Below, one piece after another: positions 5,828 through 13,571 of a stretch of 19,925 bases of DNA. Each line of letters begins with the position of its first letter. Positions within the stretch are counted from its first letter, which is position 1. The stretch is from NCBI GenBank assembly GCA_964558275.1, contig CAZLDH010000038.1, forward strand, positions 1 to 19,925, given 5' to 3'. The notes under the pieces are model-generated. The model worked only from the letters and a program-made list of their open reading frames with translations, searched no databases and was not told the origin of the DNA. Source of the stretch: FW021-bin31 sp964558275 (lineage in GTDB: Bacteria; Bacteroidota; Bacteroidia; Chitinophagales; Chitinophagaceae). The translations under genes were made by a program, and so were the position numbers.

Positions 5828-6910
5828 CTACTCGTCAAAGTCTTCCCATTCAGCAAAGCTAAGTTCCCTTCCATTTGAAAGTTTACAGTCAAAGAATTGA
5901 ATGTCCTTATGCTTGAATATTGTACTAATTCTTCTTTTGACAGACAATGGTGTCCTTACACCAAAATAAATACTCGATAAGGCTTCAATTGGATAATGCC
6001 TAATTCGTTCTTCCGGATATTCAGGGTCTCCAAAGTTTATATCAATAGCTCGCCATTCTTTTTCATATTCCCACGGAAGTGTTTTAGTCGAAAAAATCAG
6101 TTCTAATTCAAAAGCATATCCATGCCACCGACTCTTACTTAGTCCAATTAAGTCACAGTCGTATTCATTTTCAAAAACCGCAGAAAACTCAAAAAAGTTA
6201 ATGAATGGTTGTTCATTTTGGTATCTCACTTTACTTATTCTGTCCCAATAAATATGTTCATCAATTTTATGCTCTGACATTCGCTTTTCAAATTCAGGAA
6301 CATCAGGTTTTCTTGCAAGTTTCAACTCGTATGGAAATAAACCTGAATGAGCCAGAGTAAATTCTAAGCAAATCCCCGAATGCTTGCTTGAATAATGCGA
6401 CCACATTAAAAAATCATCATTACGTTCCGAAAAGCAAGTTGTGTAACTGTTTTCCAAAAACTTTTTTGTTAGCCTATTAAGCTCATTTTTGAAAGTGTCA
6501 AACTGAATTGGAAAATCAATATTTTGTTCTCGTGATACTTTTAGCAAAATCGTTTTTAAATCATCGAAAGAGATAAAAGCTTGGGTTTCTTTTAATTTAA
6601 CTATCTCAGCGTAAATCGCTTTTTTTAATTTAGTTTTCTGCTCTTCATTCTCATTAAGTCTGGTCAACTTTCTAATATTAGCTTTTACCTCTTCTGATGG
6701 TGAATCACTAATCAAAAGTCTAATAGCCATCTTATAGATGAAAAACAATAAGTACCCCAAGTATTCTTCTTTTTCCGGAGTGAATTCAATTCTGGCACTA
6801 AGGTCTAAAGGGTCATTTAGTTCCTCATATGAAGCAAAATAAAGTTCTTGATAGTAAAGTTCCTTAAATAAAAAGTCTGATAAGGGTCGGTATTTAAAAA
6901 GTTTGTCCAT
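5828..6910 (-). CDS. DUF2971 domain protein
   Basis: This 360-residue cytoplasmic protein has the DUF2971 signature. It starts LFKYRPLSDFLF, continues LYFASYEELNDPLD (about 30-43), then has TTCFSERNDDFLMWSHYSS with SGICLEF just after (family form CFSxxxxxxLMWSHYAxxHxGxCLxF), and a C-terminal EYEKEWRAI. It is longer than many members because of a charged, helical insertion of about 100 residues between the first and second motifs. The biochemical function is unknown; members are common in accessory and defence-like neighbourhoods. The open frame reaches a TTG at 6943, but that lies inside the GTTGGCGGCAAGC junction repeat, so I start it at the ATG at 6910, immediately before DKLFKYRP. Confidence 0.88.
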   Translation of the reverse strand: MDKLFKYRPLSDFLFKELYYQELYFASYEELNDPLDLSARIEFTPEKEEYLGYLLFFIYKMAIRLLISDSPSEEVKANIRKLTRLNENEEQKTKLKKAIYAEIVKLKETQAFISFDDLKTILLKVSREQNIDFPIQFDTFKNELNRLTKKFLENSYTTCFSERNDDFLMWSHYSSKHSGICLEFTLAHSGLFPYELKLARKPDVPEFEKRMSEHKIDEHIYWDRISKVRYQNEQPFINFFEFSAVFENEYDCDLIGLSKSRWHGYAFELELIFSTKTLPWEYEKEWRAIDINFGDPEYPEERIRHYPIEALSSIYFGVRTPLSVKRRISTIFKHKDIQFFDCKLSNGRELSFAEWEDFDE

Positions 6911-6931
6911 AAATCGTAAAGTGTCCAATAG

Positions 6932-6972
6932 GCTTGCCGCCAACGCATATATTGATGCGTATTTTGCCGCGT
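6932..6972 (-). repeat. Cassette junction motif with hairpin upstream of the DUF2971 gene
   Basis: On the minus strand, ACGCAT-CAATAT-ATGCGT forms a 6-bp hairpin that runs straight into GCGTTGGCGGCAAGC, the junction motif that also precedes two other array genes. On the plus strand the shared 9-mer GCTTGCCGC occupies 6932-6940 and is followed by CAACG. CGCGGCAAAATACGC just outside repeats parts of the motif. This marks the upstream, first-cassette end of the array; no integrase gene or obvious attI lies between here and 7330. Confidence 0.4.
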
Positions 6973-7213
6973 TTTTATGTTTATAGTGTTAAAAGTATGA
7001 TAAAATATAAAAATTACGAGATAAATAGGTGTTTATTTTTTTTAATACATAAATCTAAACCCTCAAAAAAAGCCGGCTTTCGCAATTACCTGTTTAACAA
7101 TATTGCACTTAACGTAACCGATACTTAGCGGCATAATATATTCTTTCTTTATTGATCCAACGGTTCAAACGACCAGATTAATAATATTTTTTCAAAAAAA
7201 ACTATTCTTTTCG
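6973..7213. other. Intergenic region between array and sulfur operon
   Basis: This is AT-rich non-coding DNA. The only notable element is a perfect 12-bp palindrome, AAAGCCGGCTTT, at 7069-7080. It has no loop or T tract, so it is not a convincing terminator. A plus-strand frame of 64 codons (6934-7128) starts inside the junction hairpin and has no recognisable features. Confidence 0.4.
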
Positions 7214-7244
7214 TTTGTTTTTAGCAATTTCTGTCATACGTTTG
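7214..7244 (+). promoter_or_regulatory. Bacteroidota-type promoter of the cobA-sirC-cysJI operon
   Basis: TTTG at 7214-7217, a 19-bp spacer and TACGTTTG at 7237-7244 match the Bacteroidota -33 (TTTG) and -7 (TAnnTTTG) consensus with the expected spacing. Transcription should start near 7250, giving a leader of about 80 nt before the first ATG at 7331. Confidence 0.65.
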
Positions 7245-7257
7245 CAATACTCTACTT

Positions 7258-7269
7258 ACCCTATAGGGT
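7258..7269. promoter_or_regulatory. Palindromic operator candidate for the sulfite-reduction operon
   Basis: ACCCTATAGGGT is a perfect 12-bp palindrome 14 bp downstream of the -7 box, about +8 to +19 from the predicted start. Weak outer symmetry (TACT at 7253-7256 with AGTA at 7273-7276) extends it. This is the position expected for a repressor site. The regulator is not in the window; an Rrf2/CymR-like sulfur regulator is only a guess. Confidence 0.5.
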
Positions 7270-7330
7270 TTTAGTATTAAATTAACCATAAAATAATAAT
7301 CTCAATATAGCGTTTTTAATTTTTTAGAAC

Positions 7331-8122
7331 ATGTCCATAAATCCAATATCACATATATCCACGCCTAAATTAACTTTAATAGGCGCCGGTCCCGGAGATC
7401 CGGAGCTGTTGACCTTAAAAGCAGTAAGGGCATTAGAAAAAGCTAAAGTCATATTATATGATGCCTTGGTAAACCCTGATGTCTTAAAATATGCTAATGC
7501 ACAAGCCATCAAAAGATTTGTTGGCAAAAGAGCAGGATTACACACCTTTTCTCAAGAAGATATTAATAAAATGATAGTGCAATATGCACACACCCATGGT
7601 GCTGTAGTTAGACTCAAAGGAGGTGATCCTTTTGTCTTTGGAAGAGGTTACGAAGAGATAATTTATGCAGAAAGTTTTAAAATAAAAACAGAAGTTATTC
7701 CCGGACTAACCACTGCCACCTGTCTGCCGTCCCTCAATAAAATACCGCTAACCTCTCGCGGTATGAATGAAAGTTTCTGGGTATTGACAGGAGCTACTTC
7801 AGACAGAAAAATTTCCAATGATATTTTTTTGGCTGCACAGACCAAAGCTACAGCAGTCATCTTAATGGGTTTGAAGAGGATACCGGAAATAGTTGATGTT
7901 TATGAAGAAGCAGGAAAAGCTCATTTGCCTATAGCCATAATCATTAATGGAAGTCTGAAAAATGAAAAGATTATTACCGGTCATATCAATGACATCCAGC
8001 ATAAAATAGAAGATGAAATAATCAAAGGTCCCGCTTTAATGGTTATAGGCGAGGCTGTAGGTTTTTTTCTTGAAAAAATGCAGATAAAAAAGAGCAGAAT
8101 GACACAGGCAATACAATCTTAA
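7331..8122 (+). CDS. cobA: Uroporphyrinogen-III C-methyltransferase
   Basis: This 263-residue SUMT catalyses two SAM-dependent methylations of uroporphyrinogen III to precorrin-2, the first step of siroheme synthesis, in the cytoplasm. Family motifs in order are LIGAGPGDPELLTLKA (16-31), LYDALV (42-47), KRAG (66-69), VVRLKGGDPFVFGRGYEE (92-109), VIPGLTTAT (122-130), IPLTSRG (138-144) and LMGLKRI. The usual PLTHRG is PLTSRG here, a variant I believe is common in Bacteroidota. There is no fused CysG dehydrogenase domain; that activity is encoded by the next gene, 24 bp downstream. It is the first gene of a sulfite-reduction operon with promoter and operator candidates just upstream. Confidence 0.95.
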   Translation: MSINPISHISTPKLTLIGAGPGDPELLTLKAVRALEKAKVILYDALVNPDVLKYANAQAIKRFVGKRAGLHTFSQEDINKMIVQYAHTHGAVVRLKGGDPFVFGRGYEEIIYAESFKIKTEVIPGLTTATCLPSLNKIPLTSRGMNESFWVLTGATSDRKISNDIFLAAQTKATAVILMGLKRIPEIVDVYEEAGKAHLPIAIIINGSLKNEKIITGHINDIQHKIEDEIIKGPALMVIGEAVGFFLEKMQIKKSRMTQAIQS

Positions 8123-8146
8123 TTTTTCTAAAACACGATTTAATAT

Positions 8147-8770
8147 ATGTATTCTTCTAAAAATGAAGACGAACAAAACAATCTCTTTCCCATATTCTTA
8201 AAATTAGAAAAGTTAGAAACACTCATAGTAGGTGGAGGTAATGTAGGTTTAGAAAAATTAACCGCTTTATTAAATAATTCTCCTGATGCCGGTATTACCT
8301 TAATTGGGAAAGACATACATCCCAATATAAAAATATTAGCCAATACAACCCCTAACCTAATCCTTAAAGAACGAGCTTTTGCACCAAATGATTTACAGAA
8401 TAAAGACATCGCTATCATTGCAACCAATGATCCGCATGAAAATAAAAAGATACACCAGCTGACAAAAAAAAATAAAATCCTAGTAAATGTTGCCGATACC
8501 CCGGCTCTTTGTGATTTTTACTTGGGAAGTATCGTTCGAAAAGGAAATCTAAAAATTGCTATCTCAACCAATGGAAAGTCTCCTACACTTGCCAAAAGAT
8601 TAAGAGAAACCTTTACAGCGGTTTTCCCGGACGAGATAAATGATGTACTCCAAAATCTAAGAGAGATAAGAGATGAACTAAAAGGAAATTTCGATTATAA
8701 AGTGAAGAAACTCAATGAAATTACAAATGTAATGACCAATAAAACACCAGAAAACACGATAAAAAAATAA
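8147..8770 (+). CDS. sirC: Precorrin-2 dehydrogenase (siroheme synthase N-terminal domain)
   Basis: This 207-residue protein matches the NAD-dependent dehydrogenase part of CysG/Met8/SirC and oxidises precorrin-2 to sirohydrochlorin. LFPIFLKLEKLETLIVGGGN carries the Rossmann glycine motif (GGGNVG, 29-34) and continues GLEKL. Later come AIIATNDPHENKKIH, LVNVADTPALCDFYLGS with D117, the residue implicated in catalysis in Met8/CysG, and the family STNGKSPTLAKRLRE (140-154). No separate ferrochelatase domain is present. Either this protein inserts iron itself, as Met8/CysG-type bifunctional enzymes do, or a CbiX/SirB-like chelatase is encoded elsewhere. The stop lies 5 nt before the cysJ start. 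Confidence 0.92.
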   Translation: MYSSKNEDEQNNLFPIFLKLEKLETLIVGGGNVGLEKLTALLNNSPDAGITLIGKDIHPNIKILANTTPNLILKERAFAPNDLQNKDIAIIATNDPHENKKIHQLTKKNKILVNVADTPALCDFYLGSIVRKGNLKIAISTNGKSPTLAKRLRETFTAVFPDEINDVLQNLREIRDELKGNFDYKVKKLNEITNVMTNKTPENTIKK

Positions 8771-8775
8771 AAAAG

Positions 8776-10599
8776 ATGGATTGGAAAACCAGTTTAAAGA
8801 GAGGGCCTTTCTCTGAAAGTCAGGCCAACCAACTAAATGAAGTTCTTCCGGGGCTGGACTCAAGACAGTTTCAGTGGTTGAATGGATACCTCACCGGAAT
8901 AGAAACTGCTTTACATGATGCACCCATAGCAGAGCCACAGCAAGAGGCAGCTTCTCAGACTGCATCGACAGTACAACAATCGCCTATTTGGATTCTTTAT
9001 GGATCCCATACAGGTAACTGTGAAAACTTAGCTAAAGAAACGGCCAAAAGGATGACCCAAATAGGGAGAGAAACAAAGGTTTTCGATATGGATACTTTCA
9101 AAACCAAAAATTTGAAAAAGATTAAAGAGCTTTTGGTTATTGTCAGTACAGACGGTGAAGGTGATCCTCCCCCGCAGGCAGAAGAATTCTTGGAATTCTT
9201 GCAGGGGAAACGCGCCCCAAAACTTGATCATATATCTTATAGTGTTTTGGCATTGGGAGATTCTTCCTATGCAGAGTTTTGTCAAACAGGAAAGGATTTT
9301 GATGCGGCACTTGCAAAAAAAGGAGCTCACAAGATAAAAGATCGTGTTGATTGTGATGTGGATTTTGAAGATAATTTTGAAGATTGGATTAAAGATATCT
9401 CCTCTAAATCAGGAATGTCTGTGGGAAACAACGGAGAACTCGTCGGAGCAGGAATTCCTAAGGTAGCTGAAACAAGCTCAAAAACTATCTATGGGCGCAA
9501 AAACCCCTTTCCGGCAACCGTTTTACAGAAGATTAATCTAAATGGCAGAGATTCGACGAAGGAAACGATCCATCTGGAATTGGATTTGGCAGAATCCCAA
9601 CTAAAATATGAACCCGGAGATGCTTTAGGCATCTATGCCCTCAATAACATAAAACTGGTTGAAGCCATCCTGGATAAACTAGGATTTTCAGGGGAGGAAG
9701 AGGTAAAAACTCATCAAGGAAGCAAACCACTAAAGGAAGCATTGATTTCCGATTATGAACTAACAACGGTCACCAACCTCTCTCTTAAACATTATATAGC
9801 ACTCACCAAGAGCGAGCGATTACAAAAAATTAGTGAAGATAAAGCAGCACTAACAGACTACTTATATGGTTTGGATATCTTGGATTTGATAGGTGAAGAA
9901 AAATATGATTTTTCACCACAATCTTTTATTTCCATACTCAGAAAAAATATGCCCAGAATGTATTCTATTGCTTCCAGTCAGGAAGAAGTGGAAGATGAAG
10001 TGCATATTCTGGTATCTTCCGTAAGATATCAAGCACATGGTCGTAACAAGGAAGGTTTATGCTCTTCTTTTTTAGCAGATCAAATTCAGGAAGATGATCA
10101 AGTTAAAGTATTTATTGATCCCAACAGTCGGTTTAAACTTCCTGAAGATGCATCAAAACCTATTATCATGGTTGGCCCCGGAACCGGAGTAGCTCCATTC
10201 CGTTCCTTCATTCAACAGAGGGACACACAGGAGAATGCCGGAAAATCATGGTTGTTTTTTGGAGATAGAAATTTCACTTCAGACTTCCTTTACCAAACAG
10301 AATGGCTGCAATATAGAAAAGAAGGCTTATTGACACAGGCTGATATTGCCTTTTCGCGTGATCAAAAAGAAAAAGTATATGTTCAGCACAAAATGTTGGA
10401 AAAAGGAAATGAATTGTTTCAATGGCTCGAAGAAGGTGCACATTTTTACGTTTGCGGCGATAAAGATCGTATGGCTAAAGACGTAGAAAAAGCATTAAAC
10501 GAAGTCGTTCAGGAACATGGTCATATGACCGAAGATCAGGCCAAAGAGTACGTAAAACAATTGCGTAAAGCCGGAAAATACCAAACAGACGTATATTAA
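8776..10599 (+). CDS. cysJ: Sulfite reductase (NADPH) flavoprotein alpha subunit
   Basis: This 607-residue diflavin reductase passes electrons from NADPH through FAD and FMN to the CysI hemoprotein for six-electron reduction of sulfite to sulfide. An N-terminal helical segment and a Gln/Ala-rich linker (about 45-70) precede the FMN flavodoxin domain (YGSHTGNCENLA, 75-86; STDGEGDPP, 124-132; ALGDSSYAEF, 159-168). A connecting domain follows, then FAD binding (RMYSIAS, 394-400; GLCSSF, 427-432) and NADPH binding (GPGTGVAPFRSF, 467-478; FFGDRN, 494-499; YVCGD, 558-562), with the family C-terminus ending in an aromatic residue (DVY). Third gene of the operon; cysI follows after 30 bp. All domains are complete. 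Confidence 0.96.
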   Translation: MDWKTSLKRGPFSESQANQLNEVLPGLDSRQFQWLNGYLTGIETALHDAPIAEPQQEAASQTASTVQQSPIWILYGSHTGNCENLAKETAKRMTQIGRETKVFDMDTFKTKNLKKIKELLVIVSTDGEGDPPPQAEEFLEFLQGKRAPKLDHISYSVLALGDSSYAEFCQTGKDFDAALAKKGAHKIKDRVDCDVDFEDNFEDWIKDISSKSGMSVGNNGELVGAGIPKVAETSSKTIYGRKNPFPATVLQKINLNGRDSTKETIHLELDLAESQLKYEPGDALGIYALNNIKLVEAILDKLGFSGEEEVKTHQGSKPLKEALISDYELTTVTNLSLKHYIALTKSERLQKISEDKAALTDYLYGLDILDLIGEEKYDFSPQSFISILRKNMPRMYSIASSQEEVEDEVHILVSSVRYQAHGRNKEGLCSSFLADQIQEDDQVKVFIDPNSRFKLPEDASKPIIMVGPGTGVAPFRSFIQQRDTQENAGKSWLFFGDRNFTSDFLYQTEWLQYRKEGLLTQADIAFSRDQKEKVYVQHKMLEKGNELFQWLEEGAHFYVCGDKDRMAKDVEKALNEVVQEHGHMTEDQAKEYVKQLRKAGKYQTDVY

Positions 10600-10629
10600 A
10601 ATAATAAAACCTTTTCACAATAAATAAAA

Positions 10630-12309
10630 ATGGCAGTAACGATATCTGATGATGATCTCACCTATGACGAACATCTAAAAGAAGAAAGTAATTACCTTAG
10701 AGCAAATATCAAGGAATCACTCAAAGATCCTTTGACAGGTGCTTTACCTCCTGATGACGTTAAGATTCTAAAATTTCATGGCTCTTATCAACAGCATGAT
10801 AGAGATGTCGCTAAAGAACGTAAAAAACAAAAACTGGAACCCTTATACCAATTTTTTGTCAGGGTTAGAGCCGCCGGAGGTGTAGTTTCTCCGGAACAAT
10901 GGTTGGTTTTAGATAAAATATCTGAAGAATATGGAAATGGAACGATGAAGCTGACCACCCGGCAATCTTTCCAACTTCACGGGATTTTAAAGCACAACTT
11001 AAAAAATTCTATTGCCTCTATCAACAAGGCGCTGATGAGTACAATAGCTGCATGTGGAGATGTAAACAGGAATGTGATGTGTAATCCCAATCCATACCAA
11101 TCAAAAGTTTATGGAGAAGTTTTCAAATATGCCAATGAACTGAGTGAATATTTTAAGCCCAAATCAAGAGCCTATTATGAAATATGGCTGGATGAAGAAA
11201 AGATTAAAGATAGTCAGGAAGAGCAGGAACCCATATACAAGTCCAAATATTTACCCCGTAAGTTTAAAATTGGCCTGGTAACCCCTCCCAACAATGACAT
11301 TGATATTTACGCCAGCGATTTAGGTTTCATTGTTATTGAAGAGGAAGGAAAGCTAAAAGGCTTTAATGTTTCCGTTGGCGGAGGAATGGGAGCTACCTTC
11401 GGAGATGATACTACCTATCCGCGATTAGCGGATGTTATTGGTTTTATAAAGCCTGAAGAAATCGTCAATGTATCCAGAACCATTGTTGAGATTCAACGTG
11501 ACTATGGAGACAGGACAAACCGCCGACATGCCCGACTGAAATATACCTTAGATCGTAATGGTCTGGATTGGTTTGTAGAAGAGTTAGAAAATCGATTAGG
11601 CTGGAAATTAGAAAAAGCCAAGTCTTTTCATTTTGATAATAATGGAGATCAATATGGTTGGCTGAAAGGCGTCAACGATAAATGGTTTTACACCTTATTT
11701 GTTGAAAATGGAAGAGTTAAAAACAAAGAAGGATATACGCTTAAAAACGCCCTCCGGGAAGTAGCAAAATTCCATAAGGGCGACTTCCGATTAACCGGTA
11801 ATCAAAACCTTATCATCTCTAATGTAGAAGAAAAGAACAAGAAAAAACTAGAAGAAATCTTAGATAAACATGGTGTAAAAAACAATGAGACCAATACCGG
11901 ATTGCGTCGAAATTCCATGGCCTGCGTGGCGCTAAACACCTGTGGATTGGCCTTTGCAGAATCCGAAAGATATTTGCCTCTTTTGATTGATAAACTCGAC
12001 GTCATCATGAAAAAATATGCGCTTCAGGAAGATGAAATCAATATTAGAATGACGGGCTGTCCCAACGGTTGTGCCCGCTCTCGTCTGGGAGAGATTGGTC
12101 TGGTAGGAAAAGCCATAGGAAAATACAACTTATATCTTGGAGCCAGTCACAATGGAGATCGATTGAATACCTTATACAAAGAAATGCTTGACGAAGAAGG
12201 TATTTTAGAAAACTTAGAACCCATCATTGCCGGCTATTCAAAAGAACGAACAAAAGGAGAAGAATTTGGAGACTATGTTCATCGGAAATCCCTCGTTAGT
12301 CTTCCTTAA
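10630..12309 (+). CDS. cysI: Sulfite reductase hemoprotein beta subunit
   Basis: This 559-residue assimilatory sulfite reductase carries siroheme coupled to a 4Fe-4S cluster and reduces sulfite to sulfide for cysteine synthesis. The cluster ligands form the classic pattern: C432-x5-C438 (CVALNTC) and C477-x3-C481 (CPNGC), the last also bridging to siroheme. Siroheme and substrate residues are visible in LTTRQSFQLHG (108-118), CGDVNRNVMCNPNP (142-155) and YLPRKFKIG (207-215). VGGGMG (249-254) is the usual glycine loop. Length is normal for the NADPH type (about 570 aa), and the CysJ partner lies directly upstream. The stop is followed after 7 nt by a strong hairpin. Confidence 0.96.
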   Translation: MAVTISDDDLTYDEHLKEESNYLRANIKESLKDPLTGALPPDDVKILKFHGSYQQHDRDVAKERKKQKLEPLYQFFVRVRAAGGVVSPEQWLVLDKISEEYGNGTMKLTTRQSFQLHGILKHNLKNSIASINKALMSTIAACGDVNRNVMCNPNPYQSKVYGEVFKYANELSEYFKPKSRAYYEIWLDEEKIKDSQEEQEPIYKSKYLPRKFKIGLVTPPNNDIDIYASDLGFIVIEEEGKLKGFNVSVGGGMGATFGDDTTYPRLADVIGFIKPEEIVNVSRTIVEIQRDYGDRTNRRHARLKYTLDRNGLDWFVEELENRLGWKLEKAKSFHFDNNGDQYGWLKGVNDKWFYTLFVENGRVKNKEGYTLKNALREVAKFHKGDFRLTGNQNLIISNVEEKNKKKLEEILDKHGVKNNETNTGLRRNSMACVALNTCGLAFAESERYLPLLIDKLDVIMKKYALQEDEINIRMTGCPNGCARSRLGEIGLVGKAIGKYNLYLGASHNGDRLNTLYKEMLDEEGILENLEPIIAGYSKERTKGEEFGDYVHRKSLVSLP

Positions 12310-12316
12310 AAAATTC

Positions 12317-12355
12317 CTTATTCTCCATCAAGTCCACCAGTTGATGGAGAATAAG
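12317..12355. terminator. Bidirectional hairpin terminator between converging units
   Basis: A perfect 15-bp stem, CTTATTCTCCATCAA (12317-12331) with TTGATGGAGAATAAG (12341-12355), encloses a 9-nt loop. It separates the cysI stop from the convergent minus-strand gene end at 12379. On the minus strand the stem is followed by GAATTTTTTAAGG, a T run; on the plus strand only a scattered T-rich stretch follows. It probably ends both units, more efficiently on the minus strand. Confidence 0.85.
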
Positions 12356-12378
12356 ATTTCACTTATATTTTTATTTAC

Positions 12379-13434
12379 TTACCTAAAAATCAATCGGGCA
12401 ATCTTCCCTTTTCCTGCAGCATACGCTAGGGTATCATTCACGAATCTTAAGGTATAAAATCCTTCTTCAGCAAGTTTCTTCCAGTTATGTCCTTGATCAT
12501 GCGTATAAGAAATTCCGGTAGGACCTATAGCAACAATCTCTTTTCCATTAGAATGAGGAACAAATTGCACTCCACTCTTATATCCCGGGGGCCCTCCTAC
12601 TGCAAGCAATTCCCAAGTCTTACCTCCATCCAACGTCAATGCTTTTGTTCGTTCATTTTTCCTCTTATGGGTATAATCTCCACCTACAATAATGCCTATT
12701 TTGTCATTGTAAAAATCAATAGCATATCCTCCAGTAGTAGGTCTTCCTTGAATCATAGGAGTAGCATATACTTCCCAAGAATGTCCTTTATCCGGAGAGA
12801 AATACACTCTAGATTTTGTTCCTCCAGTAATAAGCCACACCTTCTGTCCTACTATCGCAATATTTGTATTGCTAGCTGCAAAAGCAGCCTCTTGCTCAGC
12901 CGCTTTAGGCAATAAATACTCCGATACCTTATGCCAACTATCGCCCCCATCACGAGTTATAAGAATAGATATACTACTATCTACAGGATCACCCATAACC
13001 AAACCTTCTTGATTATTCCAAAAAGCCATGGCATCATAAAAAGCCAAAGAATCTTTCTCTATATATTCCAATTGGCGCATTCCTTCGGCATTCACTCGAT
13101 AAAGTAAAGCAGGATGAGAAATACTCATCAAAAAGTCTGCATCATCCGTACTAGCTACGGATCTAAACTCGGGATGCCTCCCCTCATAGGAAATCTGCCA
13201 TTGCACCATGTCTTCCGGCTTGTTCAAGTTGATATATCCAAACTTTCCACGATTGCCGGCATAAAAAAGCGTATCCCGTCTAACCTCAATGGCTCGAACA
13301 CTAATAGAGTCTTTCAGAATGGGTTTGATATCTACCGAAGAAAAAAAAGATGCGTGTTTCGTATTGCTATTACAACTTCCTAAAATACAGAATGGTAGAA
13401 AGATCAAAATGTGCTTAACTTGCGTATATTTCAT
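12379..13434 (-). CDS. Asp-box beta-propeller lipoprotein (BNR/YCF48-like)
   Basis: This 351-residue exported protein has a hydrophobic signal ending in the lipobox LGSC (18-21), which predicts a lipid-anchored surface protein. Four Asp-box turns of the S/T-x-D-x-G-x-x-W type are visible: TRDGGDSW (160-167), SPDKGHSW (213-220), TLDGGKTW (267-274) and THDQGHNW (311-318), as in BNR/sialidase or YCF48-like six- or seven-bladed propellers. Sialidase catalytic residues (the arginine triad and the Tyr/Glu pair) are not evident, so glycosidase activity is not supported. Bacteroidota homologues are often annotated as photosystem II stability-like or oxidoreductase. The role is unknown. It ends just beyond the shared terminator and lies 137 bp downstream of the glycosidase-like gene on the same strand. 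Confidence 0.85.
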   Translation of the reverse strand: MKYTQVKHILIFLPFCILGSCNSNTKHASFFSSVDIKPILKDSISVRAIEVRRDTLFYAGNRGKFGYINLNKPEDMVQWQISYEGRHPEFRSVASTDDADFLMSISHPALLYRVNAEGMRQLEYIEKDSLAFYDAMAFWNNQEGLVMGDPVDSSISILITRDGGDSWHKVSEYLLPKAAEQEAAFAASNTNIAIVGQKVWLITGGTKSRVYFSPDKGHSWEVYATPMIQGRPTTGGYAIDFYNDKIGIIVGGDYTHKRKNERTKALTLDGGKTWELLAVGGPPGYKSGVQFVPHSNGKEIVAIGPTGISYTHDQGHNWKKLAEEGFYTLRFVNDTLAYAAGKGKIARLIFR

Positions 13435-13571
13435 GTGCTTCTATTTATTGTCACACGTATCTCAGAATTTACCTACTAGACTATTTGAAAATGAAAAATA
13501 ATCATTTTCCTGTACGTTAACAATTATTCTTATTCAGTTAGGAACAGCTAATTTTTATTCTATAAATAGTC

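Noticed and set aside
6911..6943. TTG-initiated extension of the DUF2971 protein
   Set aside because: The TTG lies inside the GTTGGCGGCAAGC junction motif, and family similarity starts right after the ATG at 6910.
7069..7080. AAAGCCGGCTTT as a terminator
   Set aside because: A perfect palindrome without a loop or a following T run; no gene ends close by.
6934..7128. 64-codon plus-strand frame upstream of the sulfur operon
   Set aside because: It starts inside the junction hairpin on the opposite strand to the array genes, with no homology features or ribosome site.
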